NCBI RefSeq assembly: GCF_048263965.1
Contig: NZ_JBLXDO010000008.1
Span: 103,381 to 167,380 of the forward strand
Origin: Ferrimonas sp048263965
Lineage (GTDB): Bacteria > Pseudomonadota > Gammaproteobacteria > Enterobacterales > Shewanellaceae
DNA: 64,000 bases
Reading direction: 5' to 3'
Shown here: one piece after another, positions 15,852 to 24,762 of the stretch
Position numbering within the stretch: the stretch's first letter is position 1
How the letters are laid out: every line of letters begins with the position of its first letter
Position numbers and translations under genes: made by a program
The notes under the pieces: model-generated
What the model was told of the DNA's origin: nothing
The model's input: only the letters and a program-made list of their open reading frames with translations
The model's database searches: none

Positions 15852-16412
15852 TTGACTGTCAAGGAGAAACGTCGCGGCCGACCACAGGGGGGGGCGACCC
15901 TGTCACGGGAGCGTATCTTGGAGGTGGCCGGCGAACTGCTGGGTCAGGAGGGCAAGGTGCCGAGTTTAAGGAAGCTGGCGACGGAGCTGGGGGTGGATGT
16001 GATGGCCCTATACCATTACTTTCCCAACAAGGGCGCCCTGCTCGAATCCCTGTGTTGCCAACTGGTGGCGGGGATCTACTGCCCACAGGAGGGCCAGCCC
16101 TGGCGACAGGAGTTGGCACGGCTGAGCCAGAGTTATCTCTCCCTGCTGCGCCGTCATGGCGGTTTGCTGGAAACCCTGCTGGGGATGTCGTCCTCGGGCC
16201 CGGCCCAGGTGTTTATGGCACGCTTTGACCAGGCGGTGGCCCCCCTGAACCTGAATGAGGCACAGCGAGGCCATGCCATGGCGCTGCTGGTGGATTACCT
16301 CCACGGCTTTGCCCTGGCGATTCACTGCAACAGCTGCGGTGGCCTGGAGGATGACACCCACCTGCAGGGGCCCCTGAACTTCTATCTGGATGCACTGGAG
16401 GCCAGAGTCTGA
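15852..16412 (+). CDS. TetR/AcrR family transcriptional regulator
   Basis: The 186-aa protein starts at a TTG with GGAGAG in front. The N-terminal helix-turn-helix (SLRKLATELGVDVMALYHYF) is classical TetR; TLSRERILEVAGELL is helix 1. The C-terminal ligand domain resembles the TetR_C group with two short helices around MSSSGPAQVFMARF. It probably represses itself and the divergent reductase through the palindrome at 15806-15820. The ligand is unknown. Confidence 0.88.
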   Translation: MTVKEKRRGRPQGGATLSRERILEVAGELLGQEGKVPSLRKLATELGVDVMALYHYFPNKGALLESLCCQLVAGIYCPQEGQPWRQELARLSQSYLSLLRRHGGLLETLLGMSSSGPAQVFMARFDQAVAPLNLNEAQRGHAMALLVDYLHGFALAIHCNSCGGLEDDTHLQGPLNFYLDALEARV

Positions 16413-16441
16413 AAAAAATAAGGGCGCCTCAGGCGCCCTTA
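16412..16441 (-). terminator. Terminator of metH
   Basis: TAAGGGCGCC and GGCGCCCTTA pair around TCA. The U-tract is on the minus strand (TATTTTTTTC), so it mainly stops metH transcription. Confidence 0.85.
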
Positions 16442-16455
16442 TGGAAGTTGTCTGC

Positions 16456-19400
16456 TCAGTCGTGCAGCAGGGGCGCCAGCCACTTGCGGGCCTGCTTTTC
16501 GCTCCAGCCTTTGCGGCGGGCGTAGTCCTGCAGCTGATCCTCGCCGATGTCAGTCACGCCGAAGTAGCGGGACTCGGGGTGGGCGAAGTACCAACCGGAG
16601 ACCGCCGCCGTGGGGTACATGGCGAAGCTTTCGGTGATATTGAGATCGATGTGGTGATCCGGCCGCAACAGCTGCCACAGGGTGCCCTTCTCGGTGTGAT
16701 CCGGGCAGGCGGCGTAGCCTGGGGCCGGGCGAATGCCCTTGTACCGCTCGCGGATCAGCGACTCGTTATCCAGCTGCTCTTCGGCGTCATAGCCCCAGAA
16801 CTCCTTGCGCACCCGCTCGTGCATCCGCTCCGCCAGGGCCTCCGCCAGGCGATCCGCCAGGGCCTTTAACATGATGGCGCTGTAGTCGTCGCCGGCCGCC
16901 TCGAAGCGCGCTACATGGGACTCGATGCCGATACCGGCGGTGACCGCGAAGGCGCCCATGTAATCGTGCTTGCCGCTCGCCTTGGGCGCCACAAAGTCGG
17001 ACAGGGCGAAGTTGTGGTTACCCGCGCGCTCTATCTGTTGGCGCAGCATGTGCAGCTTGGCGATGGCGGCCTCGCGGCCGTCATCGGCGTAGAGTTCGAT
17101 GTCATCGTGGTTCACGCTGTTGGCCGGGAACAGGCCAATCACCGCGGCGGCTTTGAGCCACTGCTGGTCGATGATGGTCTCCAGCATCCTCTGGCCATTG
17201 GCGTAGAGCTCGCTGGCCTCGTCACCCACCTTGGGGTCCTCCAGGATATCCGGGAAGCGACCGTGCAGGCCCCAACTGCGGAAGAAGGGGGTCCAGTCGA
17301 TGCGCTCCAACAGGTCGGTGAGCGGATACTCCTTAAAGACCCGCACCCCGGTTTGCTTGGGCTTACAGGGCTGGTAGTTGTCCCAGTCGATGGCATTTCG
17401 ATTGGCCCTGGCCTGCTCCAGAGAGACCAGGGTTTTGCGCCGACCCTGGGCTTCACGGCGCGCCTTAAGCTCGCCATATTCGTTGTACACCTGCTCCACG
17501 AACCCCTGGCGCCGCTTGTTATCGATCAGCTTGGCTACCACCGGAACGGTGCGAGACGCATCCGGCACATAGATGGCCCCATGAGGGTAGTGCTGATGAA
17601 TCTTCACCGCGGTGTGGATCTTGGAGGTGGTGGCGCCGCCGATGAAGCAGGGGATCGTCAGCCCCGCCTTCTGGAACGCCTTGACGTTGTGGATCATCTC
17701 ATCCAGTGAGGGGGTAATCAGCCCGGACATGCCGATGGCGTCGGCGTTCTCGGCGACGGCGGTCTCAATGATCTTCTCCACCGGCACCATCACCCCAAGG
17801 TCCACCACCTCGTAGCCGTTGCACTGCAGCACCACGGCGACGATGTTCTTGCCGATGTCGTGCACATCCCCCTTGACCGTGGCCATGACGATCTTACCGG
17901 CGCTGCTGACCTCCTGCTTGCTCTCCTCGATGTAGGGGGTCAGGTAGGCCACCGCCTGCTTCATCACCCGGGCGGATTTCACCACCTGAGGCAGGAACAT
18001 CTTGCCGTCGCCGAACAGATCCCCCACCACGTTCATGCCATCCATCAGCGGGCCCTCAATCACCTGAAGGGGTGCGTCTGCCTCCAGTCGCGCCTGCTCG
18101 GTGTCCTCTTCGATAAAGTCGGTAATCCCCTTGACCAGGGCGTGCTCCAGCCGCTTGGTCACCGGCCAGCTGCGCCATTCTGCCTCCCTGGGGTCCGCTT
18201 CGGCGGCGCCATCACCTCGGTACTCCTCGGCGACGGCCAGTAGCCGCTCGGTGCCGTCAGGACGGCGGTTGAGCACCACATCCTCCACCCGCTCCCGCAG
18301 CTCATCAGGGATGTCGTCGTAGATCGCCAGCTGACCGGCGTTGACGATCCCCATGGTGAGGCCGGCGTGGATGGCGTGGTAGAGGAATACCGCGTGGATC
18401 GCTTCCCGCACCGGGTTGTTGCCCCGGAAGGAGAAGGAGACGTTGGAGACGCCGCCGGAGATCATCGCGTGGGGCAGGGTCTGCTTGATGGTGCGGGTGG
18501 CCTCGATAAAGTCCACGGCGTAGTTGTCGTGCTCCTCGATGCCGGTGGCGATGGCGAAGATGTTGGGATCGAAGATGATGTCCTGGGGCGGGAAGCCCAC
18601 TTTTTCGGTCAGTACCCGGTAGGCGCGGGTGCAGATCTCCACCTTGCGCTCATAGGTGTCCGCCTGGCCCTGCTCGTCGAAGGCCATGACGATGGCGGCG
18701 GCGCCGTAGCGGCGGATCAGTTTTGCCTGATGGATGAACGCCTGCTCCCCCTCCTTGAGGGAGATGGAGTTGACCACCCCTTTGCCCTGGATGCACTTGA
18801 GGCCGGCCTCGATCACTTCCCACTTGGAGGAGTCGATCATGATCGGCACCCGGGCGATCTCCGGCTCGGAGGCGATCAGCTTGAGGAAGCGCTCCATGGC
18901 GGCGACGCCGTCGAGCATCCCCTCATCCATGTTGATGTCGATGATCTGGGCACCGTTCTCCACCTGCTGGCGGGCCACGGAGAGGGCGGTTTCGTAATCC
19001 CCCTCCTTGATCAGCCGCAGGAAACGGGCGGAGCCGGTAACATTGGTGCGCTCGCCGACGTTGACGAACAGGGCGTCGGCGTCGATGGTGCAGGGCTCCA
19101 GGCCGGCCAGGCGACAGGCCACCGGGATCTGTGGGGCACGCCTGGGGGCGTACTGGTCCACCGCCGCCTTGATGGCGCTGATGTGCTCCGGAGTGGTGCC
19201 GCAACAGCCGCCGACGATATTCAGCCAGCCCTCGGCGGCCCATTGGCCGATGATCTCGGCCATCTGCTCCGGGGTTTCGTCGTATTCACCAAACTCATTG
19301 GGCAATCCGGCATTGGGGTGGGCCGACACCGGAAACTCACTGATGCGTGCCAATTCCTCCACGTAGGGGGAGAGCTCCTTGGGCCCCAGGGCGCAGTTGA

Positions 19401-20121
19401 GGCCGATGGCCACCGGCTGGATGTGGGCCAGGGAGTTGTAGAAGGCTTCGGTGGTCTGGCCGGTAAGGGTGCGTCCCGAGGCGTCGGTGATGGTGCCGGA
19501 GATCATCACCGGCAGTGAACGGCCCAGCTCCTCGAACAGGGTGTCGATGGCAAACAGGGCCGCTTTGGCGTTGAGGGTATCGAACACCGTCTCCACCAGC
19601 AGGAGGTCGGCGCCTCCCTCCACCAATGCCTGGGCCGACTCATGGAAGGCGGCCACCAGTTGATCGAAACTGATGTTGCGATAGCCGGGATCGTTCACGT
19701 CCGGGCTGATGGAGCAGGTGCGGTTGGTGGGGCCTAGCACCCCGGCCACAAATCGGGGAACGCCGGTCTCCCTGGCCACGTCGTCAGCCACCTGACGAGC
19801 CAGCCGGGCTGACTCGAAGTTGATCTCCCTGGAGAGCGCCTCCATCTGGTAGTCGGCCATGGCGATGGTTGTGGAGTTGAAAGTGTTGGTTTCGATGATG
19901 TCGGCACCGGCGTCCAGATAGGCGCGGTGGATGCCGGCGATGATCTCAGGCTGGGTCAGGGACAGCAGGTCATTGTTGCCCTTGATCTGGCAGGGCCAGT
20001 TTGCAAAGCGCTCGCCACGGTAATCCTCCTCCTCCAGGCGGTGGCCCTGGATCATGGTGCCCATGGCGCCGTCCAGAATCAGTATCCGCTGTGCGAGAAG
20101 TTGCTGCAGTGTGGTTGCCAT
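16456..20121 (-). CDS. metH: Cobalamin-dependent methionine synthase
   Basis: At 1221 aa it is full length (E. coli 1227). Modules are in order: homocysteine-binding domain with zinc ligands (GLNCALGP, GGCCGTTPEH), pterin-binding domain, cap and B12-binding domain with GDVHDIGKNIVAVVL (the His is the lower axial cobalt ligand), and a C-terminal AdoMet activation domain (GYAACPDHTEK). It transfers the methyl of methyltetrahydrofolate to homocysteine. Three MetJ-like 8-mers at 20144-20167 sit just upstream. A corrinoid adenosyltransferase lies nearby, consistent with B12 use. No cobalamin riboswitch was found. Confidence 0.98.
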   Translation of the reverse strand: MATTLQQLLAQRILILDGAMGTMIQGHRLEEEDYRGERFANWPCQIKGNNDLLSLTQPEIIAGIHRAYLDAGADIIETNTFNSTTIAMADYQMEALSREINFESARLARQVADDVARETGVPRFVAGVLGPTNRTCSISPDVNDPGYRNISFDQLVAAFHESAQALVEGGADLLLVETVFDTLNAKAALFAIDTLFEELGRSLPVMISGTITDASGRTLTGQTTEAFYNSLAHIQPVAIGLNCALGPKELSPYVEELARISEFPVSAHPNAGLPNEFGEYDETPEQMAEIIGQWAAEGWLNIVGGCCGTTPEHISAIKAAVDQYAPRRAPQIPVACRLAGLEPCTIDADALFVNVGERTNVTGSARFLRLIKEGDYETALSVARQQVENGAQIIDINMDEGMLDGVAAMERFLKLIASEPEIARVPIMIDSSKWEVIEAGLKCIQGKGVVNSISLKEGEQAFIHQAKLIRRYGAAAIVMAFDEQGQADTYERKVEICTRAYRVLTEKVGFPPQDIIFDPNIFAIATGIEEHDNYAVDFIEATRTIKQTLPHAMISGGVSNVSFSFRGNNPVREAIHAVFLYHAIHAGLTMGIVNAGQLAIYDDIPDELRERVEDVVLNRRPDGTERLLAVAEEYRGDGAAEADPREAEWRSWPVTKRLEHALVKGITDFIEEDTEQARLEADAPLQVIEGPLMDGMNVVGDLFGDGKMFLPQVVKSARVMKQAVAYLTPYIEESKQEVSSAGKIVMATVKGDVHDIGKNIVAVVLQCNGYEVVDLGVMVPVEKIIETAVAENADAIGMSGLITPSLDEMIHNVKAFQKAGLTIPCFIGGATTSKIHTAVKIHQHYPHGAIYVPDASRTVPVVAKLIDNKRRQGFVEQVYNEYGELKARREAQGRRKTLVSLEQARANRNAIDWDNYQPCKPKQTGVRVFKEYPLTDLLERIDWTPFFRSWGLHGRFPDILEDPKVGDEASELYANGQRMLETIIDQQWLKAAAVIGLFPANSVNHDDIELYADDGREAAIAKLHMLRQQIERAGNHNFALSDFVAPKASGKHDYMGAFAVTAGIGIESHVARFEAAGDDYSAIMLKALADRLAEALAERMHERVRKEFWGYDAEEQLDNESLIRERYKGIRPAPGYAACPDHTEKGTLWQLLRPDHHIDLNITESFAMYPTAAVSGWYFAHPESRYFGVTDIGEDQLQDYARRKGWSEKQARKWLAPLLHD

Positions 20122-20143
20122 GGCGCCGTCCCTAATTTCATAT

Positions 20144-20167
20144 AGACATTTATACGTTTAGACGTCT
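20144..20167. promoter_or_regulatory. MetJ operator (tandem met boxes) upstream of metH
   Basis: Three adjacent 8-mers read AGACATTT, ATACGTTT and AGACGTCT; the last is the perfect met box and the others are partial. MetJ binds cooperatively to such tandem boxes, so metH should be repressed when AdoMet is abundant. Confidence 0.75.
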
Positions 20168-20337
20168 ATCTTAGCCAAGGTGGTGGCCCGTGGATAGCCC
20201 CCCGGGGTAAAAAAACCGCAATGGCGCCATAGTGGTCGATTATGGACAGGATGCCCTGGCTTTGGGACTGCCCCTTGGATTTCCCGGCACTTTGGGTCAT
20301 GATTTCCCCTGTACAACCATTTACCCAAGGAGTGAGG

Positions 20338-20643
20338 ATGATCGACCACGCCGAGGCGGTGCGCCGTTTCGCCGAACTGGGCCACGACACCAGGCTGAGT
20401 ATCTTCCGCCTGCTGGTCAAAGGGGGCCTGCAGGGGCTCAATGTGGGCGAGATTCAGCAGCATCTGTCCATTCCCGGCTCTACCCTGAGCCACCACATCA
20501 GCCGGCTGATGGCTGCCAACCTGGTGACCCAGGAGCGACGCGGCCGTGAGCTGATCTGTCGCGCCAACCTGGAAGCCACCGACGAACTGATGGGCTTTCT
20601 CAGTGCCGAGTGCTGCTCCCTGGAGACCTCGGACTCGGACTGA
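20338..20643 (+). CDS. ArsR family transcriptional regulator
   Basis: The start at 20338 follows AAGGAGTGAGG. The 101-aa protein is a single winged helix: LGHDTRLSIFRLLVKGGLQG, IPGSTLSHHISRLMAANLV as recognition helix, and RGRELICRANLEA as wing. ArsR proteins repress metal or metabolite genes. The tail contains a Cys pair (ECCS), possibly a metal or thiol sensor, but no ELCVCD-type helix-3 site is present. Target genes are not evident; it lies divergent from metH and 86 bases before cobO. Confidence 0.85.
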   Translation: MIDHAEAVRRFAELGHDTRLSIFRLLVKGGLQGLNVGEIQQHLSIPGSTLSHHISRLMAANLVTQERRGRELICRANLEATDELMGFLSAECCSLETSDSD

Positions 20644-20729
20644 CCCGAATCACTGTGGGTTTTCCCATGCCTTGGGTCGAAAGAATCCCGTAAAATGAAC
20701 CCTTTTCCTTGCAGATACAGGATGAATCC

Positions 20730-21326
20730 ATGACCGACACGAACCAGCGCCACAAGGAGCGGCAGCAGAAGGTGAAAGAGAAGGTGGACGCCAAGGTCGC
20801 CCAGGCTCAGGAGGAGCGTGGTGTGGTGTTGATCCTCACCGGAAATGGCAAGGGCAAGTCCACGGCGGGCTTTGGTACCGTGGCCCGTGCCGTCGGTCAT
20901 GGCCAGAATTGCGCCGTGGCCCAGTTCATCAAGGGCAACTGGGCCTGCGGTGAGCGGGATTTGCTGGCCGGGCATGGCGTGCGCTTCCATGTGATGGCCA
21001 CCGGCTTTACCTGGGAGACCCAGGACAAAGAGGCGGACAGCGCCGCAGCACAGGAGGTGTGGCAGCAGGTGAAGCAGGAGTTGGCGGATCCCCAGGTGGA
21101 TCTGGTGCTGCTGGACGAGATCACCTACATGACCAATTACGGCTATCTGGATCTGGACGAGGTGATTCAGGCGATCGCCGACAGACCACGGGAGCAGAGT
21201 GTGGTGATCACCGGCCGTGCGGCGCACCGCCGCCTGGAAGAGCTGGCGGACACCGTGTCGGAAGTGCGGCCGCTCAAGCACGCCTTTGAGGCGGGCGTCA
21301 AGGCACGTAAAGGAGTAGACTGGTAA
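20730..21326 (+). CDS. cobO: Cob(I)yrinic acid a,c-diamide adenosyltransferase
   Basis: The 198-aa CobA/CobO/BtuR-type enzyme has the P-loop LTGNGKGKSTAGFGT near residue 36, FIKGNWACGE, and LVLLDEITYMTNYGYLD. It adds the adenosyl group to reduced corrinoids for B12 salvage or synthesis. The Lys-rich N-terminal helix is typical. It is two genes from metH, a B12 user, though metH uses methylcobalamin. No other cobalamin genes are in the window, so salvage is the simplest reading. Confidence 0.95.
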   Translation: MTDTNQRHKERQQKVKEKVDAKVAQAQEERGVVLILTGNGKGKSTAGFGTVARAVGHGQNCAVAQFIKGNWACGERDLLAGHGVRFHVMATGFTWETQDKEADSAAAQEVWQQVKQELADPQVDLVLLDEITYMTNYGYLDLDEVIQAIADRPREQSVVITGRAAHRRLEELADTVSEVRPLKHAFEAGVKARKGVDW

Positions 21327-21352
21327 GCCAAACAGTGCTTTACGAGTCCTTC

Positions 21353-22684
21353 ATGCAAGATTCCCTTAAGCGCCAGTTCTGGCGCTTTTTAGTTCCTACG
21401 GTGGCCGCCATGATGGTGAGCGGCCTCTACCAGTTTGTGGATGGCCTGTTTGTCGGTCAGCAGATTGGCGCCGTGGGACTGGCGGCCATTAACATCGCCT
21501 GGCCGGTGATCGGCCTGGTGTATGGGGTGGCGCTGATGGTGGGTATAGGCGCCGGCGCCCTCTCCTCCATGGCTCGGGGAGAGGGCGATGGTGTTCGGGC
21601 GGCGCGCTGGCTGGGCAGTGGCATCACCCTGCTGCTGTTGATGGCCATCGGATGCGGCGTCCTGCTGCTGGCTCTGGGGGAGCACCTGCTGACCCTGCAA
21701 CAGGCCCGGGGTGAGGTGCTGGCCATGGCCAGGACCTATCTGCAAGTACTGGCCTGGGGCTGTCCCCTGGCCCTTGGGGGGATCGCCATCCCTTTCCTGG
21801 TCCGCAACGACAATGCCCCCAACCTCTCCACCCTGCTCATCGGTGGTGGCGCCCTGGCCAACATAGCCCTGGATTACCTGTTTATCGTGCAGCTGGACTG
21901 GCAGCTTCAGGGGGCCGCAGTGGCCACGGTGCTCTCCCAGGCCCTGGTGCTGCTGCTGGGGCTGGGCTATTTCCGTTCCTCGCTGTGCCGCACCCGGCTC
22001 GTTCTGGCTGACATGGGGCTTACCCTGGCCGATGCCAGAGCCATAGTGGCCCTGGGGATGGCCAGCTGGTTGATGTACCTCTACTACAGCTTCATCACCG
22101 CAGTGCACAATGCCATGCTGCTGGAGTATGGGGACGCCATTCAGGTGGGGGCCTTCTCCATCGTCGGCTACCTGTGCGTGGTCTATTACCTGTTTGCCGA
22201 GGGGGTGGCCGGCGGTGCCCAGCCCCTGCTCAGCTACCTGTTTGGCGCCAGGGAGTATCCCAGCCTACAGCGGGTGATGGGCTGGGCCCTGGGGTTGGTG
22301 CTGGTCTCCGGCCTGTTGACCGCCCTGCTGTTCTTCGGGGTGCCCACCCCCCTGATTCACGCCTTCAACAGTGATGATACCGCCCTGTTCGAGGCCACCC
22401 GTCAGGGGCTGGCCTGGCACACCTGGGCCCTCTATTTTGACGGCATCATCTTCGTGATTGCCGCCTATTTTCAGTCGGTGGGAGATGGCCGCCGGGCCGG
22501 GCTCATCACCCTGGCCAATCTGGCGCTGCAGCTGCCGTTTCTGTTGCTGCTGCCTCTGTGGCTGGGGGTTCAGGGGGTGTGGATCTCGGTGCCGCTCTCC
22601 AACACCCTGCTGGTGATCTGGGTGCTGTGGCTGTTGTGGCAGGATTGGCAGCGGCGGGGATTGCCGCTGCGCTTTTGGAGTTAG
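21353..22684 (+). CDS. MATE family efflux transporter
   Basis: From the ATG at 21353 the protein is 443 aa with about 12 TM helices in two MatE repeats (WRFLVPTVAAMMVSGLYQFV and, in the second half, ALGMASWLMYLYYS). PFLVRNDNAPNLSTLLIGG is a conserved MATE block. It exports cationic compounds using Na+ or H+. A GTG at 21335 would add six residues. A terminator-like hairpin lies inside its first codons (21368-21391), only 42 bases after the cobO stop. The 3' end overlaps yceH by four bases. Confidence 0.9.
   Translation: MQDSLKRQFWRFLVPTVAAMMVSGLYQFVDGLFVGQQIGAVGLAAINIAWPVIGLVYGVALMVGIGAGALSSMARGEGDGVRAARWLGSGITLLLLMAIGCGVLLLALGEHLLTLQQARGEVLAMARTYLQVLAWGCPLALGGIAIPFLVRNDNAPNLSTLLIGGGALANIALDYLFIVQLDWQLQGAAVATVLSQALVLLLGLGYFRSSLCRTRLVLADMGLTLADARAIVALGMASWLMYLYYSFITAVHNAMLLEYGDAIQVGAFSIVGYLCVVYYLFAEGVAGGAQPLLSYLFGAREYPSLQRVMGWALGLVLVSGLLTALLFFGVPTPLIHAFNSDDTALFEATRQGLAWHTWALYFDGIIFVIAAYFQSVGDGRRAGLITLANLALQLPFLLLLPLWLGVQGVWISVPLSNTLLVIWVLWLLWQDWQRRGLPLRFWS
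21368..21391 (+). terminator. Terminator-like hairpin inside the start of the MATE gene
   Basis: AGCGCCAG and CTGGCGCT pair around a two-base loop, followed by TTTTAG. It lies within codons 6-13 of the MATE gene and probably ends cobO transcription or attenuates read-through into MATE. Confidence 0.6.
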
Positions 22685-23295
22685 CGGCTGGCCAGTTCCC
22701 CCTTGAGGCGGTCGATCTCCGCCTTGAGGATCATCACCTCATGCTCCAGCTCCTGGATGCGGGCCTTGTCGTCCGCCACCACATCGGCGGTGGTGGGCAT
22801 GGACACCTCTCCGGAGAACAGGTGGGCGTAACGGGCTTCCCGTTTGCCGGCTTCCCTGGGCAGTTGCACTACCATCTCCCGCTCAGCCAGCCCCTGCAGT
22901 ACCGCGTCCACCGCATTCACATCGGCAAACTGGGTCAGACGGCCGGTGCGGCTGCGAAGTTCACCCGGGGTCTGGGGTCCGCGCAGCAGCAGCACGCACA
23001 CCAGGGCCCGCTCCTGCTCGCTCAGCTTGAGGCCGCCAAAGGCGGTGTTGCAGAATCTGTGTTTGTACTTGCTGGCTCGGGCGCCTCCCTCTTCACTGAC
23101 CAGGCGGCGATCCATCAGGGCATTGAGGGTCTGGCGGATCTCGTTGTCGCTCAGGGAGAGTACCGGGTCCCGGTTACTCTTCTGGTTGCAGGCACTCTTC
23201 AGGGAGTTCAGGGTCAGGGGGTAGAGATCTGGGGTGGTGCTCTCTTTCTCCAAGAGGCAGCCGATGACTCGGGTTTCATTGAGGGTCAGGTTCAT
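22681..23295 (-). CDS. yceH: YceH family (DUF480) winged-helix protein
   Basis: The 204-aa protein starts MNLTLNETRVIGCLLEKEST and contains YPLTLNSLKSACNQKSNRDPV and RGPQTPGELRSRTGRL, the DUF480 signatures; it holds two winged-helix domains. The C-terminal 40 residues form a coiled coil (ARIQELEHEVMILKAEIDRL). The molecular role of YceH is unknown. A GTG six bases upstream (23301) has ideal spacing from AGGAGG and may be the true start, adding two residues. Confidence 0.92.
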   Translation of the reverse strand: MNLTLNETRVIGCLLEKESTTPDLYPLTLNSLKSACNQKSNRDPVLSLSDNEIRQTLNALMDRRLVSEEGGARASKYKHRFCNTAFGGLKLSEQERALVCVLLLRGPQTPGELRSRTGRLTQFADVNAVDAVLQGLAEREMVVQLPREAGKREARYAHLFSGEVSMPTTADVVADDKARIQELEHEVMILKAEIDRLKGELASR

Positions 23296-23608
23296 CTCCA
23301 CGGCGGGCCTCCTTAGCACTTAGACCGACTCAGTATTTCCCCTGGCGGATAAAACGGCAAGCCCTGACGCAGGCGAATGACCAGCCTTTGAGCAATGAGG
23401 GGCGAAAAATGGCTAGAGGTCTGATTTGCAGAACGAAAGGCCTACCAGGGCTTGTGGAGCCAACCCTATGTATCGGCGGGGCCAGCGAATTGTTTAGAAA
23501 ATATTCAATCCAATTGTCAAAACTGCCGATCGGCGTCTGAATTCTGGCCAATGAAATTGAACCGGGGTCGTTACTTTCTGTATTCTGGTGACTTATCTCT
23601 AAGTTGCC
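23296..23608. other. Intergenic region between yceH and the NYN gene
   Basis: About 313 bases separating two divergent genes. The right part holds a sigma-70-like promoter (23557-23586) for the NYN gene. Nothing else was recognised; open frames here lack coding features. Confidence 0.6.
23557..23586 (+). promoter_or_regulatory. Sigma-70-like promoter for the NYN gene
   Basis: TTGAAC, an 18-base spacer, then TATTCT, ending about 23 bases before the start codon. Confidence 0.45.
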
Positions 23609-24094
23609 GTGGAATCTCTCTTGAACCGCATCGCTGTCTTCGTGGATGTGCAAAACATCTACTACACCTGCCGTCAGGCCTTCGGTAGTCAGTTTAACTA
23701 CCGGGCCCTGTGGCAGCATCTGTGCAATCAGGGAGAGATTGTGTTTGCCACCGCCTACGCCACCCATCGTGGGGATGACGGCCAACGCAAGTTTCAGGAC
23801 GCCCTTAAGCACATCGGCTTTGATGTGAAGCTCAAACCCTTTATCCAGCGGGCCGATGGCTCAGCCAAAGGGGATTGGGACGTGGGGATCACCATAGATG
23901 TGATGGAGCAGGCGCCTCAGGTGGATACCGTGGTGCTGCTCTCCGGCGACGGTGACTTCGATCTGCTGCTGCACAAGGTCAGCCAGGATTATGGGGTGGA
24001 TGCCAGGGTCTACGGGGTGCCCACTCTGACGGCCCACTCTCTGATGGAGGCCGCCTCCGAGTTCTGTCCCATCGGCCCGCCGATGCTGCTTTAA
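23609..24094 (+). CDS. NYN domain (LabA/PIN-like) protein
   Basis: The 161-aa single-domain protein begins IAVFVDVQNIYYTCR. It has KGDWDVGITIDVMEQA in the middle and TVVLLSGDGDFDLLLHKVSQ late; these supply the acidic residues of the NYN/PIN nuclease fold. It is probably an RNA-processing endonuclease, but no substrate is known. The start is a GTG; a TTG at 23621 is possible. It is convergent with the scramblase-like gene and the two stops overlap by four bases. Confidence 0.88.
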   Translation: MESLLNRIAVFVDVQNIYYTCRQAFGSQFNYRALWQHLCNQGEIVFATAYATHRGDDGQRKFQDALKHIGFDVKLKPFIQRADGSAKGDWDVGITIDVMEQAPQVDTVVLLSGDGDFDLLLHKVSQDYGVDARVYGVPTLTAHSLMEAASEFCPIGPPMLL

Positions 24095-24696
24095 TCGCCC
24101 GCCTTCTTCTCAAAATATTGCAGGTCGATAAACAGGGTGGCCATCAGCAGCAGCTGACGGCTGCGGTTGTCCAGTGAGGGGTCGCTGTACTCCACCACAA
24201 AGTTATCCTTGTCGGTAAACAGTTCGGTCAGCCCCCCGGACCAGCGTTTGCTGATGCAGGCTACTTCCCGCCCCTGTCGCTCCACCGGAAAGGTCCAGAT
24301 GCGCCACAGCGGCGAGGCGACTGTCATCATCACCCGGCCATGCTCGTCTTCGATGTCGAACTTCTTGTGCAGCAGGGCGAAGCGCTGCTGCACCGCCCCC
24401 AGCCTGACGCCGCTGGCATCGCTGACCTCCAGCCGTTGAAACCACCAACGGAAAGGGTGGTGGGCGATCAGCCATGGCGCCCTTTGGGGAGAGAACAGGT
24501 GGATGTCGAATCGGCGCCAATGGCCAAACAGTTGCCGGGAGAGGGTGCCTAACATGCCGGAACTCTGTTCGGCGGCATAGCCCAGGGGGCGTTCCTGGGC
24601 ATCGAGAACCTGATAGCGGTTGCGGCTCTCGAAGCCAAACAACTCGGCCATCTCAAACAGTTGCTGAATGCGGATTTTGGAGTGATTCTCAAGCAT
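24091..24696 (-). CDS. Phospholipid scramblase-family (LURP-one-like) protein
   Basis: This 201-aa protein shows the scramblase/Tubby-like beta-barrel pattern: NRYQVLDAQERPLGYAAEQS, HPFRWWFQRLEVSDASG, LGAVQQRFALLHKKFDIED, RIWTFPVERQGREVACISKR and LFTDKDNFVVEYSD. Bacterial members are common in Shewanella and Vibrio and their function is not settled; lipid movement is unproven. There is no signal peptide, and the C-terminal segment is mildly hydrophobic. Confidence 0.8.
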   Translation of the reverse strand: MLENHSKIRIQQLFEMAELFGFESRNRYQVLDAQERPLGYAAEQSSGMLGTLSRQLFGHWRRFDIHLFSPQRAPWLIAHHPFRWWFQRLEVSDASGVRLGAVQQRFALLHKKFDIEDEHGRVMMTVASPLWRIWTFPVERQGREVACISKRWSGGLTELFTDKDNFVVEYSDPSLDNRSRQLLLMATLFIDLQYFEKKAGD

Positions 24697-24762
24697 AGTG
24701 GGCTCCTTGCTGACGCCTCTACTATAGCGAATCTATCGGATTCTATTGATACTTTTGCAAAG

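Noticed and set aside
20122..20337. Cobalamin riboswitch upstream of metH or cobO
   Set aside because: No B12-box (AGCCACTG-like) or long folded leader was found; MetJ boxes explain metH control better.
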